Part shown: piece by piece, positions 49,813 through 58,566 of the stretch
How the letters are laid out: each line of letters starts with the position of its first letter
Position numbering within the stretch: position 1 is the stretch's first letter
Assembly (NCBI GenBank): GCA_034422455.1
Contig: DAOUJQ010000013.1
Location: forward strand, 62,001-126,000
Reading direction: 5' to 3'
Origin: UBA1127 sp034422455
Lineage (GTDB): Bacteria; Chloroflexota; Dehalococcoidia; Lucifugimonadales; UBA1127
Length of the DNA stretch: 64,000 nt
Program-made: the position numbers and the translations under genes
The notes under the pieces: generated by a model
Told to the model about the DNA's origin: nothing
Seen by the model: the letters and a program-made list of their open reading frames with translations, nothing else
The model's database searches: none

Positions 49813-50737
49813 GGCGCTCACGCTGGTGGGCGTCAGCATTGTCGTCTTTGCGCTCTCTACACAAGTGGGTAACTCCCTGGACTACCTTCCGCCGCGGGGG
49901 GATTGTGACAACGGTAGGTACCTTCTGCATATCACGATCTCAACTTGTGTCATCGACCCGTGGTACGTTCAGTACTTCACTTTCGTGAAGGACGCTGCCC
50001 AGGGCGATTTTGGGCCGTCCCGCAATTGGCAGGGTCCTGCTATGGGACTGGTATTGCAGTACTACCCTCAGACGCTCCAATTGGCCGCTGTGTCCATCGG
50101 CGCGTCGCTGCTCTTGGCCGTGCCTATCGGCGCGCTGTCTGCCGTGAGGAAGGGCGGCGTACTGGACAGAGTAGCAAGGCTGTTCACCATTTTGGGGCAG
50201 TCCACTCCCCCCTTCTTGGTGGGCGTTCTCCTTGTCGGGATTTTTGCCTTGCGTTTGGAGTGGCTGCCCGGGTACGGGATGGGCAGCGTCTCCCATTGGA
50301 TCTTGCCGGTCATCGCACTGGCATTGTTCCCAGCGGCGCTGCTGATGCGCTTGACTCGCGTCTCCATGCTTGAGGCCCTGGACAGCAACTATGTCAAGAC
50401 CGCGCGAATCCACGGCCTGCCAGACTGGAAGGTCGTGTGGAAGCACAGTCTTGCCAACGCTGCCGCCCCGCTTCTTGCGACGTCCGGCGCCATCGTGGCC
50501 AGCCTGCTCGCAGGCGCCGTCGCTGTTGAGGTAGTGTTCGCGTGGCGCGGTGTCGGCCTGCTGGGGCTGCAGGCGGTCAACACGCACGACTACAATGTGA
50601 TCTGGGCGCTGATCATGTTCGTTTCCGTGCTGGTTATCGCCGCGCACTTGCTCATCGACATCCTCCGCGCCGGCATCGACCCTCGGATCCGGCACGCGCC
50701 GCACCCCGCCATCGAGCCCGGCCCGCATCCCCTCTGA
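49778..50737 (+). CDS. ABC transporter permease, DppB type, copy 1 (divergent)
   Basis: A 319-residue peptide-type permease. The first helix is MQRYIIVRLAQAALTLVGVSI. Six membrane segments and the coupling loop RIHGLPDWKVVWKHSLANAAAP are recognisable, and it ends with an extended tail after ILRAGIDPRIRH. It is more diverged than the next two copies: a Cys-containing extracytoplasmic insert (about residues 30-60) replaces the PLDVLLP segment. AGGAGG precedes the ATG. It is first of three tandem paralogues. Confidence 0.88.
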   Translation: MQRYIIVRLAQAALTLVGVSIVVFALSTQVGNSLDYLPPRGDCDNGRYLLHITISTCVIDPWYVQYFTFVKDAAQGDFGPSRNWQGPAMGLVLQYYPQTLQLAAVSIGASLLLAVPIGALSAVRKGGVLDRVARLFTILGQSTPPFLVGVLLVGIFALRLEWLPGYGMGSVSHWILPVIALALFPAALLMRLTRVSMLEALDSNYVKTARIHGLPDWKVVWKHSLANAAAPLLATSGAIVASLLAGAVAVEVVFAWRGVGLLGLQAVNTHDYNVIWALIMFVSVLVIAAHLLIDILRAGIDPRIRHAPHPAIEPGPHPL

Positions 50738-50744
50738 CGCCCCC

Positions 50745-50929
50745 CATACGCACGCACATCTTTTGACATACTATAACACTAATGCATATTCCAATATAAT
50801 AAAAACGATTGGAATAGCTTGACAGCAGGCGTATAATTCGCGCACGTCCTTACATCCAGCCAACGGTGAAGCCCAGCGGAGACAGGAGGAGGACATGCAG
50901 CGGTACATCATCATCAGGCTGGTCCAATC
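50745..50929 (+). repeat. Duplicated promoter/leader, copy 2
   Basis: See 49628-49812. Only a handful of substitutions over 185 bases, so the duplication is recent. Confidence 0.9.
50788..50837 (+). promoter_or_regulatory. Promoter with operator-like inverted repeat, second DppB-like gene
   Basis: -35 TTGGAA (50809-50814), 17-base spacer, -10 TATAAT (50832-50837). The inverted repeat here is a perfect 8-bp pair, ATTCCAAT (50788-50795) and ATTGGAAT (50808-50815). Confidence 0.65.
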
Positions 50930-51815
50930 GGTATTCACCCTCATCGGCGTCAGCATCATCGTCTTCTCCCTCGCCAGACTCTCCGGCAACCCCCTCGACG
51001 TGCTCCTGCCAGTGGAAGCCAGCGATGGCGACTTCAAGCGCATCAGCAAGCTCTGGGGGCTGGATGAGCCCTGGTACATCCAGTACTTCACCTTCGTGAA
51101 AAACGCCTCCCGCGGCGAGTTCGGCCCGTCCTTCAAATGGCAGGGGCGCACCGCCATGGAACTGGTGATGCACCATCTCCCCGCGACACTGCAACTGGCG
51201 GTGATCTCCATTGGTGTTTCGGTGCTCCTGGCCGTGCCCATTGGGGTGATGTCCGCAGTGAAGAAAGGCACCTTCCTGGATACGGGCGGGAAGCTGATCG
51301 CCCTGTTGGGGCAGTCGCTTCCCTCCTTCTGGCTGGCCATCGTGCTCATTTGGATCTTCGCGGTACAGCTCGGATGGTTTCCGACGTCGGGCCGAGGCAG
51401 CTTCTCGCACATGATTCTGCCGGCCGTGGCCCTGGGGTGGTTCTCCGTGGCGTCCTTCATGCGCCTGACCCGCTCCTCCATGCTGAATGTGATGGACAGC
51501 GAGTACATCAAGCTCGCGCGCATCAAGGGCCTGAAGGAGTGGAAGGTCGTGTGGAAGCACGGTCTGAAGAACGCGGCCATCCCGCCCCTCACGGTGTTCG
51601 GCGCCATCGTGGTCGGCCAGATGACAGGCTCCGTCACCATCGAGACGGTGTTCGCGTGGCCCGGCATCGGCCTGCTCGCGATCCAGGCGGTGAACGCGCG
51701 CGACTACCAGGTCATCCAGGCCGTGACGATGTTCATCGCCGTCCTGTTCATCGGCGTAAACCTGCTCATCGACATCCTGTACGCCTACGTCGACCCGCGC
51801 ATCCGGTACACTTAG
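50895..51815 (+). CDS. ABC transporter permease, DppB type, copy 2
   Basis: A 306-residue permease, nearly identical to the one at 52613 (both start MQRYIIIRL, share SFKWQGRTAMELV and LARIKGL(K/P)EWKVVWKHG, and end DPRIRY). Six membrane helices and the coupling loop are intact. The N-terminal extracytoplasmic segment DVLLPVEASDGDFKRISKLWGLDEPW differs most. Driven by the duplicated promoter. The presence of two near-identical B subunits suggests alternative transporter assemblies or simple gene dosage. Confidence 0.92.
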   Translation: MQRYIIIRLVQSVFTLIGVSIIVFSLARLSGNPLDVLLPVEASDGDFKRISKLWGLDEPWYIQYFTFVKNASRGEFGPSFKWQGRTAMELVMHHLPATLQLAVISIGVSVLLAVPIGVMSAVKKGTFLDTGGKLIALLGQSLPSFWLAIVLIWIFAVQLGWFPTSGRGSFSHMILPAVALGWFSVASFMRLTRSSMLNVMDSEYIKLARIKGLKEWKVVWKHGLKNAAIPPLTVFGAIVVGQMTGSVTIETVFAWPGIGLLAIQAVNARDYQVIQAVTMFIAVLFIGVNLLIDILYAYVDPRIRYT

Positions 51816-51820
51816 TTCCG

Positions 51821-51964
51821 ATGAACCGTCACCAGCGCCGCTCTAGGAGAAACAGTTCGCCCGCGCGGGGCGGAGGCGCCGGCGCGCGCAGGGGCGTATG
51901 GGTTTGGGCGGCGGTCGCCGCGGCGATCGCTGTGGCAATCGCCCTGTCGAGGACCGTCCTCTAG
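51821..51964 (+). CDS. Small basic single-helix membrane protein (47 aa)
   Basis: Starts MNRHQRRSRRNSSP, followed by a hydrophobic helix (VWVWAAVAAAIAVAIAL) and RTVL. The basic N-terminus plus one helix fits a small membrane protein. No strong ribosome site; it begins six bases after the permease stop so coupling is possible. It may be a chance ORF. Confidence 0.38.
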   Translation: MNRHQRRSRRNSSPARGGGAGARRGVWVWAAVAAAIAVAIALSRTVL

Positions 51965-51983
51965 TCCCGGCAAGGAGGGAGTT

Positions 51984-52229
51984 ATGCGGTGGATCATCCT
52001 GCGACCGGCAGCAGCAGTGGTGGGTTGGGCCATCGCGCTTCTCGCGTTGACAATTGCGCTGCTCGGCGCCCTCCGTTTCTTCCTGCAGACCGGCGCAAGC
52101 CCCATCTACGTCATGCGGCGCAAGCGATGGTACGAGACGTCCGTGCTGGGCCGTCCGATGGGCCTGGGCGGGCTCCTGGCATTCGGGCAGTGGGCGGCGG
52201 AGCAGGGACGCTCCCGCCACTGGCCTTAG
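51984..52229 (+). CDS. Small membrane protein (81 aa)
   Basis: Starts MRWIILRPAAAVVGWAIALL; one long hydrophobic stretch (residues 4-34), then a basic region (VMRRKRWYE) and a Gly-rich tail. AAGGAGGGA lies close before the ATG, one of the better ribosome sites in the window, which supports a real gene. Unknown function; perhaps an accessory subunit of the flanking permeases. Confidence 0.6.
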   Translation: MRWIILRPAAAVVGWAIALLALTIALLGALRFFLQTGASPIYVMRRKRWYETSVLGRPMGLGGLLAFGQWAAEQGRSRHWP

Positions 52230-52612
52230 GGGAGTCCTTCCATGCTTTCGAAACAAATAGGGATTATAGGAGGCTCGCGGGTTGACAGCGCCAGAGGCCT
52301 ATGATACTTATTGCCAAATGTTTCAAATGCCCGGGGGGACGGGTATGGTGTGCAAGTCACACGTCCCCATTTCTCCGCGGCCAGAGCTCCCAGGTGAAGA
52401 CCTTCGTGAGGAGCCCAATCCCAAACCTCAAACAAGAATTGGGGAAGGTCTAACCAAAACACCGGTTGGCACGTTGTCGAAACCATCGCTAACGTTGACA
52501 ATGTTTTGGGCGGAACCGAAAGATGCAATAGCGCGTTCTTGACGCCGAAAGTATAATCTCCGCACCCCGGAAGAAGACCAGCGGAGGCATCCTGAGGAGA
52601 AACGAGGAGGAA
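52230..52612 (+). promoter_or_regulatory. Leader region of third DppB-like gene
   Basis: About 380 bases without a convincing gene. Near the end, TTGACG (52539-52544) and TATAAT (52552-52557) are seven bases apart, the same arrangement found in both copies of the upstream duplicated promoter, so this is probably the promoter of the main operon. The TTGGAA -35 and inverted repeat of the other two are not present. Confidence 0.5.
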
Positions 52613-53533
52613 ATGCAGCGATACATTATTATCAGGCTGATCCAATCGGTGTTTACGCTCATTGGCGTGAGCATCATCGTCTTCTCCCTCGCAAGGCTCT
52701 CCGGCAACCCCCTCGACGTGCTGCTCCCGGACGAAGCCGACGACGAGACGTTCATCCGCATCAGCGAGCTCTGGGGCCTCAACGATCCCTGGTACATCCA
52801 GTACTTCACCTTTGTGCGGAATGCATCCAAGGGTGAGTTCGGTCCCTCCTTCAAGTGGCAGGGCCGCACGGCAATGGAGCTCGTGATCCTGCACCTCCCG
52901 GCGACGCTCCAGTTGGCGGTGGTCTCCATAGGCGTGTCGGTGCTCCTGGCGGTGCCCATCGGGGTGATGTCCGCCGTGAAGAAGGGCACCATATTGGATA
53001 CCGTCGGGAAGTTGATCGCCCTCCTTGGGCAGTCGCTTCCCTCCTTCTGGCTGGCCATCGTGCTCATCTGGATCTTCGCGGTGCAGCTTGGGTGGTTCCC
53101 CACCTCGGGCAGGGGCGGCATCTCCAACATGATCCTGCCGGCCGTCGCCCTGGGGTGGTTCTCCGTAGCCTCCTTCATGCGCCTGACCCGCTCCTCCATG
53201 CTCAACGTCCTGGACAGCGAGTACATCAAGCTGGCCCGCATCAAGGGGCTTCCTGAGTGGAAGGTCGTCTGGAAGCACGGCCTCAAGAACGCGGCCATCC
53301 CGCCCCTCACGGTGTTCGGCGCCATCGTGGTCGGTCAGATGACCGGCTCCGTGACCATCGAGACCGTGTTCGCCTGGCCCGGCGTCGGCCTGCTGGCGCT
53401 GCAGGCGGTGAACGCCCGCGACTACCAGGTCATCCAGGCCGTGACGATGTTCATCTCCGTGCTGTTCATCGGCATGAACCTGCTCATCGACATCCTCTAC
53501 GCCTACATTGACCCGCGAATCAGGTACCAGTAA
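52613..53533 (+). CDS. ABC transporter permease, DppB type, copy 3
   Basis: A 306-residue permease with the standard six-helix layout and EAA-like coupling loop (YIKLARIKGLPEWKVVWKHG). It is nearly identical to the copy at 50895 except in the first extracytoplasmic loop. It is followed by the DppC, DppD and DppF genes in one orientation, so it is probably the regular B subunit. GAGGAGG precedes the ATG. Confidence 0.93.
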   Translation: MQRYIIIRLIQSVFTLIGVSIIVFSLARLSGNPLDVLLPDEADDETFIRISELWGLNDPWYIQYFTFVRNASKGEFGPSFKWQGRTAMELVILHLPATLQLAVVSIGVSVLLAVPIGVMSAVKKGTILDTVGKLIALLGQSLPSFWLAIVLIWIFAVQLGWFPTSGRGGISNMILPAVALGWFSVASFMRLTRSSMLNVLDSEYIKLARIKGLPEWKVVWKHGLKNAAIPPLTVFGAIVVGQMTGSVTIETVFAWPGVGLLALQAVNARDYQVIQAVTMFISVLFIGMNLLIDILYAYIDPRIRYQ

Positions 53534-53582
53534 CCGTCAGGCAATGTGACAGGCAGTTGAAGAACGAAAGGGAGTACCGGTA

Positions 53583-54512
53583 ATGGCAACTGAGGGAAAC
53601 GTCCTACAACTACCGCAGAGGCTGCCCTGGTACAGTACCGCGCGCATCAAGCGCTTTGGGCACCTGATCTTCAATGAGTATCCCGTTGTGTGGCTGACGA
53701 TCCTGTTTTTGGTCCTGATCTTCCCCGCCCTTACGGCGCAGTGGACCGCGCCCCACGACCCCCTCAAGCAGCAGCTCAGCAAGCGGTTGACCCCGCCGGT
53801 GTGGGACCAGGGCAACCCCGCAAAGCCCGGCACCTGGACGAACATCCTGGGCACTGACAAGCAGGGCCGCGACATCCTGAGCCGCATCATGCACGGCTCC
53901 CGCATCTCCCTGATGGTGTCCCTCTCCGCTCTGGCAATCGGCGGCACCATCGGCACCACCCTCGGACTCGTCTCCGGCTACTTCGGCCGGTGGGTCGACC
54001 ACCTCATCATGCGTATCGTAGACACCTTCTTAGCGCTGCCGCTCATCTTGATGGCGCTGGTTATCGTGGCCGTCTTCGGCCCAAGCTTCTACACCGCCAT
54101 CGGAGTCATATCCGTGCTTCTATGGTCGCGGTACACCCGGCAGATCCGGGCGGAAGTCCTGTCCATCAAGGCCCTGGACTTCGTGGCCCGCGCCAGGGTG
54201 GCCGGCTGCTCCAACGTCCGGATCATCATGAAGCACGTCTTCCCCAACGTGGTGAACACCCTCATCGTGCTGGCGACGCTGCAGGTGGGCACCGTCATCC
54301 TGCTCGAAGCCACGCTCAGCTTCCTTGGCGCCGGCATCCCGCGGCCCAACCCCGCATGGGGCGTCATGGTGGCGGACGGCCGCGACCACATCGCGAGCGC
54401 GTGGTGGATTGCCGTCATGCCCGGCCTCGCCATCATGTTTGTCGTGCTTTCCATGAACATGATGGGCGACTGGCTGCGCGACAAGCTGGACCCCAAACTG
54501 CGGCAGGTGTAA
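53583..54512 (+). CDS. ABC transporter permease, DppC type
   Basis: A 309-residue C-subunit permease. The hallmark ILGTDKQGRDILSRIMHGSR (about 88-107) is followed by five helices, with a coupling loop at FVARARVAGCSNVRIIMKHVFPN. It ends LDPKLRQV. Length is usual, in contrast to the long C subunit at 12798. GGGAG lies 8 bases ahead of the ATG, and the next gene starts four bases after its stop. Confidence 0.94.
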   Translation: MATEGNVLQLPQRLPWYSTARIKRFGHLIFNEYPVVWLTILFLVLIFPALTAQWTAPHDPLKQQLSKRLTPPVWDQGNPAKPGTWTNILGTDKQGRDILSRIMHGSRISLMVSLSALAIGGTIGTTLGLVSGYFGRWVDHLIMRIVDTFLALPLILMALVIVAVFGPSFYTAIGVISVLLWSRYTRQIRAEVLSIKALDFVARARVAGCSNVRIIMKHVFPNVVNTLIVLATLQVGTVILLEATLSFLGAGIPRPNPAWGVMVADGRDHIASAWWIAVMPGLAIMFVVLSMNMMGDWLRDKLDPKLRQV

Positions 54513-54516
54513 CACT

Positions 54517-55578
54517 ATGACGACCACAGGACAGCCGGACATCTATCAGGAGCCGGAAAAGAACATTGGTGACGTGGTCCTGGACGTTAAGGACCTGCGT
54601 ACCTACCTCTACACGAGGTGGGGCATAACCAAGGCGGTGGACGGCCTGAACTTCCAGGTGCGCCAGGGAGAGACCCTTGGCATCGTGGGAGAGTCCGGCT
54701 GCGGCAAGAGCATGACGGCGCTGACGTTGCTGCGCCTCGCGCCCAAGCCCGCCGCCCGCATCGTCAGCGGTGAGATCTGGCTGGACGGTGAGAACATCCT
54801 GGAGCGGCCGGAAGGCGAAATGCGTTTCGTTCGCGGCCAGAAGATCTCCATGATTCTCCAGGACCCAATGACGTCGCTCAACCCGGTGTTCACCATCGGC
54901 AACCAGATGGTTGAGGCCCTCGGCATGTACTACCAGGAGGAGCAGACCAAGGGCCTCCGCGCCCGCGCGGTCGACATCCTCCGGCGCATGGGCGTGGCCG
55001 CTCCTGACCGCCGGATCCACGACTTTCCCCACCAGATGAGTGGCGGCATGAAGCAGCGCGTGGTGGGCGCCATGGCCATCGCCGGCACGCCCCGCGTGCT
55101 GATATGCGACGAGCCGACGACTGCCCTCGACGTGACCATTCAGGCCCAGTACCTCCGCCTGCTCAAGCAGGTGCAGGCCGAGTCCGGCGTCTCCATCATC
55201 TTCATCACCCACGACATGGGCGTGGTCGCCAAGATGTGCGACCGGGTTCTTGTGATGTACGCGGGGCGTGTGGTTGAGCAGGGTGAAATTCGCACCCTCT
55301 TCAGGAACCCGTCGCACCCCTACACCAAGGCCCTGATGGCGTCCGTTCCGTCGATGGAAGAGAAGCACGTCGACAAGCTCTACTCCATCGAGGGGCAGCC
55401 TCCGGCCCTCTTCGATCTCCCGGTGGGCTGCCGCTTTGCCAACAGGTGTGAATTCGCCACGGACAAGTGCATTGAAGCGTATCCTCCCTCCTTCGGGAAC
55501 GAGCAGGGCCACACTGCGGACTGCTGGCTCCTGGAGAGTGAGGCGCAGTGGTCCAAAGTGGCGGAAGCCGCCGCATAA
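54517..55578 (+). CDS. Peptide-type ABC transporter ATP-binding protein, DppD type
   Basis: A 353-residue nucleotide-binding subunit. Walker A is GESGCGKSM, the signature MSGGMKQRVV and Walker B LICDEPTTALD. The Cys-containing C-terminal GCRFANRCEFATDKC marks the oligopeptide class. There is Ser-Met rather than Ser/Thr-Ser/Thr at the end of Walker A, as in many DppD proteins. Fourth gene of the tight operon. Confidence 0.94.
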   Translation: MTTTGQPDIYQEPEKNIGDVVLDVKDLRTYLYTRWGITKAVDGLNFQVRQGETLGIVGESGCGKSMTALTLLRLAPKPAARIVSGEIWLDGENILERPEGEMRFVRGQKISMILQDPMTSLNPVFTIGNQMVEALGMYYQEEQTKGLRARAVDILRRMGVAAPDRRIHDFPHQMSGGMKQRVVGAMAIAGTPRVLICDEPTTALDVTIQAQYLRLLKQVQAESGVSIIFITHDMGVVAKMCDRVLVMYAGRVVEQGEIRTLFRNPSHPYTKALMASVPSMEEKHVDKLYSIEGQPPALFDLPVGCRFANRCEFATDKCIEAYPPSFGNEQGHTADCWLLESEAQWSKVAEAAA

Positions 55579-55599
55579 CCTGGTTTTTTGGGAGGAATC

Positions 55600-56571
55600 A
55601 TGGAACAGGACGTCCTGCTCCAGGCAACAGACCTGACCAAGTACTTCCCCGTCACCAAGGGTTTGGTGCTCCAGAAGATCGTCGGTTGGGTGCAGGCGGT
55701 CGACCACATCAACTTCACCATACCCAGGGGCAAGACCCTTGCCCTGGTGGGCGAGTCCGGCTGCGGGAAGACGACCACCGCCAAGCTCATTCTCAGGCTG
55801 GAGCGGCCCACAACCGGCCAGATCCAGCTCGAGAACAGCGACGTCCACACGATAGAGGGCGACGAGCTCAAGCAATACCACACCGACGTTCAGGCCGTCT
55901 TCCAGGACCCCTGGAGCTCACTGAGCCCCCGGATGCGTGTCCGGGACATCATTTCAGAGGCCCTGGTGGTGAACCAGAAGGTGCAGAAGCAGGAGGCCTA
56001 CGACCGCGTGGACTACCTGCTTACCGCGGTAGGACTCCGAACGCAGCAGGCCACCCTCTACCCGCACGAGTTTAGCGGCGGCCAGAGGCAGCGACTGGCC
56101 CTGGCCGCGGCGCTGGTCGGCAACCCCAAGCTCATCTGCCTGGACGAGCCGGTCTCGGCGCTGGACGTGTCCATTCAGGCCCAGATCATGAACCTCCTGA
56201 AGGACCTGCAGGACACCTTCAACGTTGGCTACCTGCTCGTTGCCCACAACCTCGCCACCGTCCGCTACCTCGCCCACGAGGTCGCGGTGATGTACCTCGG
56301 CGAGATCGTGGAGCAGGCGGAGACCAACGAGCTCTACGACAACACCCTCCACCCGTACACGAAGGCGCTCTTCTCGGCGGCGCTGACGGCCAACCCGGAC
56401 TCCCAGCGTGAGGAGATCATCCTCCGCGGCGAGGTTCCCAGCCCCATCAACCCGCCGTCCGGCTGCCGCTTCCACGTCCGCTGCCCGTACGCGATGGACA
56501 TCTGCTCGGAGCAGATCCCTGAGCGCAAGGAGATGGCGCCGGGCCACTTCGTCAACTGCCACCTCTACTAG
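55600..56571 (+). CDS. Peptide-type ABC transporter ATP-binding protein, DppF type
   Basis: A 323-residue subunit. Walker A is GESGCGKTTT, the signature FSGGQRQRLA and Walker B LICLDEPVSALD. The C-terminal GCRFHVRCPYAMDIC tail closes the protein. The ATG at 55600 follows GGGAGGA; an in-frame TTG at 55588 lies within that ribosome site. It is the last gene before a strong terminator. Confidence 0.93.
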   Translation: MEQDVLLQATDLTKYFPVTKGLVLQKIVGWVQAVDHINFTIPRGKTLALVGESGCGKTTTAKLILRLERPTTGQIQLENSDVHTIEGDELKQYHTDVQAVFQDPWSSLSPRMRVRDIISEALVVNQKVQKQEAYDRVDYLLTAVGLRTQQATLYPHEFSGGQRQRLALAAALVGNPKLICLDEPVSALDVSIQAQIMNLLKDLQDTFNVGYLLVAHNLATVRYLAHEVAVMYLGEIVEQAETNELYDNTLHPYTKALFSAALTANPDSQREEIILRGEVPSPINPPSGCRFHVRCPYAMDICSEQIPERKEMAPGHFVNCHLY

Positions 56572-56590
56572 CACAAACACCGTTCGCCGC

Positions 56591-56629
56591 ACGAAGACGT
56601 TCCTGTTTGAACAGGAACGTCTTCGTTTT
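56591..56629 (+). terminator. Strong rho-independent terminator
   Basis: ACGAAGACGTTCCTG pairs with CAGGAACGTCTTCGT (15 bp, loop TTTGAA) and is followed by TTTT. It lies 19 bases after the DppF stop and closes the transporter operon. Confidence 0.9.
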
Positions 56630-56708
56630 GACAGGCGCCGCCCGCCGGGGCTGCATTGCGGGCGGTGGTACAGTAGAATGGAGCCGAGCCGTCGGAGGTT
56701 GTCTGGAC

Positions 56709-57842
56709 ATGCAGCACGTTTTCCATGAGACCGTAAAGGCCCTGGAGGCCGGTGACCCCTGCGTGATGGTCACCGTCATCCAGACGGAGGGCTCCACGCC
56801 GCAGAAGCCCGGCGCCAAGCTCCTTGTGCGCGCTGACGGCAGCGGCGTCGGCACCCTCGGCGGCGGCTGCGTCGAGGGCGACATCTGGTTCGCCGCGAAG
56901 ATGCTCCTGCGCGGCGGCGGCCCTGCCGAGGTCCGCGACTACGAGCTCACCGAGGAGATCGCCGCCCGGGACGGCCTCATTTGCGGCGGCACCATGCACT
57001 TCCTGCTCGACCCCATCCGGGAGCCGCGGGACGTGCTGCCCCGGATGCAGCAGGTCGAGCGCGCCTACGACGGCGACACTGCCATAGGCATAGCGACGCT
57101 GGTGGGGGCGCCGGACGGCTCCCCGCATCCCGTCGGCGGCAAGCTCTACCTGGAGGCCAACGGGTCAACGAAGGGCACCCTGGGCGACCCGGCCCTGGAC
57201 GCGCAGGCTGTCGGGCACATCCGCGAGCTGCTGGACTACGGCAAGTGCGAGCACGTCACGACCGCCGAGGGCTACCAGCTCTTCATCGAGACCTACACCA
57301 TGCCCCCGACCCTCGTGGTCATGGGCGGCGGCCACATCTCCAAGGCCCTCACCAACCTTGCCGGGCCGCTGGGCTTCCAGTACTACGTCGTGGACGACCG
57401 GCCGGAGTTCGCCAACCCGGAGCGCTTCCCGGACGCCGTCAACACCATCGTCGCCGAATACGACAAGGGCCTTGAGGGCATCCCCATGAACGCCAACACC
57501 GCCGTCGTCGTCGCCACCCGCGGCCACCGTTATGACGACATGGCGGCCGAGGCTGCCGTGCGCTCCCCCGCGGGCTACGTGGGCATCCTGGGCAGCAAGC
57601 GCAAGAACCTGCTCATCTTCGAGGAACTCTTCCGCAAGGGCATCCCGGAGGAGCGCATCCGCGCCGTCCGCGCGCCCGTCGGTCTGGACCTTGGCGGGCG
57701 CACGCCGGAGGAGATCGCCCTCAGCATCATGTCGGAAATCGTTGCCCTGCGCCACGGCGCCGGCGGCTCCCCGCTGCAGATGGACAACCGCCTCTTTGGC
57801 ATAGCCCGCGAGAAGGGCCGGGCCGTTCCCGGCAGGAGCTAG
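56709..57842 (+). CDS. xdhC: XdhC/CoxF-family molybdo-enzyme maturation protein
   Basis: A 377-residue cytoplasmic protein of the XdhC family, which binds molybdenum cofactor, helps its sulfuration and delivers it to xanthine-dehydrogenase-type hydroxylases. The N-terminal domain has TEGSTPQKPGAKLLV and GTLGGGCVEGD (about 59-69). The C-terminal Rossmann domain opens LVVMGGGHISKAL, with GSKRKN later. The ATG at 56709 follows GGAGG by ten bases. No hydroxylase genes are in the window. The following mocA gene overlaps functionally and is spaced by two bases. Confidence 0.9.
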   Translation: MQHVFHETVKALEAGDPCVMVTVIQTEGSTPQKPGAKLLVRADGSGVGTLGGGCVEGDIWFAAKMLLRGGGPAEVRDYELTEEIAARDGLICGGTMHFLLDPIREPRDVLPRMQQVERAYDGDTAIGIATLVGAPDGSPHPVGGKLYLEANGSTKGTLGDPALDAQAVGHIRELLDYGKCEHVTTAEGYQLFIETYTMPPTLVVMGGGHISKALTNLAGPLGFQYYVVDDRPEFANPERFPDAVNTIVAEYDKGLEGIPMNANTAVVVATRGHRYDDMAAEAAVRSPAGYVGILGSKRKNLLIFEELFRKGIPEERIRAVRAPVGLDLGGRTPEEIALSIMSEIVALRHGAGGSPLQMDNRLFGIAREKGRAVPGRS

Positions 57843-57844
57843 GC

Positions 57845-58450
57845 GTGCCCGGAATCGCGGCCGTCCTGCTGGCCGCCGGTGAGTCCTCCCGCATGGGCCA
57901 ACCCAAACCCCTGCTCCCTTGGGGTGGCCGCCCGCTGCTCCGTTGCCAGGTCGATGCCCTCCTCGAAGCCGGCGCCGCGCCCGTCATCGTCGTGCTGGGC
58001 CCAACGACACTGGAGGCCGAGTCGCTTCTCACAGGTCTGGAAGGCGTCCAGGCCGTCGTCAACCACCGTGCGCCGGAGGGCAAGACCACCTCGGTCCGCC
58101 TCGGCGTCGAGCACGTCCCCGGCGACGCCGGCGGCCTCCTGCTCCTCGCCGTCGACCAGCCGCGCACGGCGGGGATCCTGCGCGCGGTCATCGACCGCCA
58201 CGCCATCTCTGGAGCCCTCATCACCCACCCCGCGTACCGGGGGCGCGGCGGGCACCCCATCATCTTCGACGCCTCCCTTGTTCCGGAACTGCTCGCCGTC
58301 ACCGAGGAGCGGCAGGGCATACGGGAGGTCGTAAGCCGCCACAGGGAGGCCTTGCAGCGCGTGGAGATGGACGACCCGATGGTGCGCCTCGACCTCAACA
58401 CCATGGACGACTATCGCGCCGCGCTGGCCTCGTACGCACCGGGCTCGTAG
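57845..58450 (+). CDS. mocA: Molybdenum cofactor nucleotidyltransferase (MocA/MobA-like)
   Basis: A 201-residue nucleotidyltransferase probably adding CMP to molybdopterin. The N-terminal AAVLLAAGESSRMGQPKPLLPWGG is the nucleotide-binding signature. VDQPR (about 117-121) is the metal-binding site, where MobA-type proteins often have D-x-P, and RGRGGHPIIF follows. It starts with GTG two bases after the xdhC stop. Together they mature a molybdenum hydroxylase encoded elsewhere. A GTP-specific MobA role is less likely given the xdhC neighbour. Confidence 0.88.
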   Translation: MPGIAAVLLAAGESSRMGQPKPLLPWGGRPLLRCQVDALLEAGAAPVIVVLGPTTLEAESLLTGLEGVQAVVNHRAPEGKTTSVRLGVEHVPGDAGGLLLLAVDQPRTAGILRAVIDRHAISGALITHPAYRGRGGHPIIFDASLVPELLAVTEERQGIREVVSRHREALQRVEMDDPMVRLDLNTMDDYRAALASYAPGS

Positions 58451-58461
58451 CCTCGGCGGTT

Positions 58462-58490
58462 TTGACACCCCTATGGCCCTATACTATGCT
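58462..58490 (+). promoter_or_regulatory. Promoter for ispD-ispF-cysS
   Basis: TTGACA (58462-58467), a 17-base spacer and TATGCT (58485-58490), about 77 bases ahead of the ispD start. Confidence 0.7.
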
Positions 58491-58566
58491 GAATTTCGCC
58501 TGCGGCATGCCTTGGACCGCATGCCCGTACAGGAATTCGCATAACAGTCCCCCTGAGGAGAACACA

